DNA from: Chryseobacterium gleum
Lineage (GTDB): Bacteria > Bacteroidota > Bacteroidia > Flavobacteriales_D > Crocinitomicaceae
Length of the DNA: 7,370 bases
Assembly (NCBI GenBank): GCA_945877045.1
Contig: CAMCQW010000096.1
Location: forward strand, 1 to 7,370
Direction: 5' to 3'
Each line of letters starts with the position of its first letter. Position 1 is the first letter of the stretch. Under the pieces are notes generated by a model. The model was not told where the DNA came from. It worked only from the letters and a program-made list of their open reading frames with translations, and searched no databases. A program made the position numbers and the translations under genes. Below, piece by piece: positions 7,124-7,370 of the stretch.

Positions 7124-7370
7124 TTATCTTACAATTACTTTTTTAATTTCTTGCGATCCATTTTTCATGGTAATTCTCAAGAAATAAACGCCTTTATGAC
7201 CATCTATATCAATCGTCAAATTGGCTTTGTTATCGTAGGTGTTGTATGTCATTTGCTGACCGAAAGCATTTACTAACTGAACTGCTTTAATGTTTTGAGC
7301 GTTTTTCAAATATACGATACCAGATGTTGGATTTGGATACATAATTAATTCCTGAACGCTTGTTTCATTG
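7124..7370 (-). CDS. T9SS type A sorting domain, C-terminal end of a secreted protein (5' end outside window)
   Basis: The frame is open from the right edge to a TAA at 7126-7124 and gives 81 residues. They form a typical type IX secretion C-terminal sorting domain: a YPNPTSG motif (after NETSVQELIM), a central VQLVNAFGQQM strand, GVYFLRI, and a final KKVIV-Arg. Such domains direct proteins through the T9SS outer-membrane translocon, and they are then cleaved off with anchoring or release of the protein. An internal ATG at 7342-7340 is not a real start, because the domain begins before it and the frame continues into upstream sequence. The functional part of the protein is outside the window, so its activity is unknown. 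It ends 54 bases before the receptor gene, with a hairpin in between, and might be an upstream member of the same cluster. Confidence 0.87.
   Translation of the reverse strand, partial: NETSVQELIMYPNPTSGIVYLKNAQNIKAVQLVNAFGQQMTYNTYDNKANLTIDIDGHKGVYFLRITMKNGSQEIKKVIVR

Noticed and set aside
1..7370. CRISPR array, tRNA/rRNA genes, insertion sequence or phage genes
   Set aside because: No direct repeat array, no tRNA- or rRNA-like sequence and no transposase or integrase frame was seen in the window.

Overview
The window looks like part of a Bacteroidota chromosome, probably Flavobacteriia. The DNA is AT-rich. One protein and one protein fragment end in type IX secretion (T9SS, 'type A') sorting domains, there is a TonB-dependent receptor with an N-terminal carboxypeptidase-regulatory-like domain, and the start codons lack clear Shine-Dalgarno sequences. 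No finer taxonomic call is justified. Every convincing gene lies on the minus strand, so transcription runs from right to left.

Layout in the order of transcription (high to low coordinates): (1) 7370-7124, the C-terminal end of a T9SS-secreted protein that begins outside the window; (2) 7110-7085, a strong hairpin that fits an intrinsic terminator; (3) 7069-4325, a complete TonB-dependent outer-membrane receptor; (4) 4308-2038, a multidomain secreted endonuclease I with a T9SS sorting domain; (5) 2038-1340, a lipoprotein made only of the C-terminal (substrate-binding) domain of UshA-type 5'-nucleotidases; (6) 1340-441, a Tat-type secreted metallophosphoesterase corresponding to the N-terminal (catalytic) domain of the same enzyme; (7) a 163-base gap without a recognisable gene; (8) 277-1, the start of an unidentified putative lipoprotein that runs off the left edge.

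Items 3 to 6 look like one operon. The receptor and nuclease are 16 bases apart, and the next two junctions are stop/start overlaps (TAATG) sharing a single base, so translation is probably coupled. The combined function suggests a pathway for using extracellular nucleic acid. The T9SS nuclease would cut DNA (or RNA) at or outside the cell surface, the receptor would import a product across the outer membrane, and the two-piece 5'-nucleotidase would dephosphorylate nucleotides in the periplasm to give phosphate and nucleosides. The individual families are well known. The assembly into one receptor-nuclease-split nucleotidase unit is the most interesting point, and its joint function is an inference. 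The hairpin directly in front of the receptor leaves almost no room for a conventional promoter, which raises the possibility of read-through or attenuation control.
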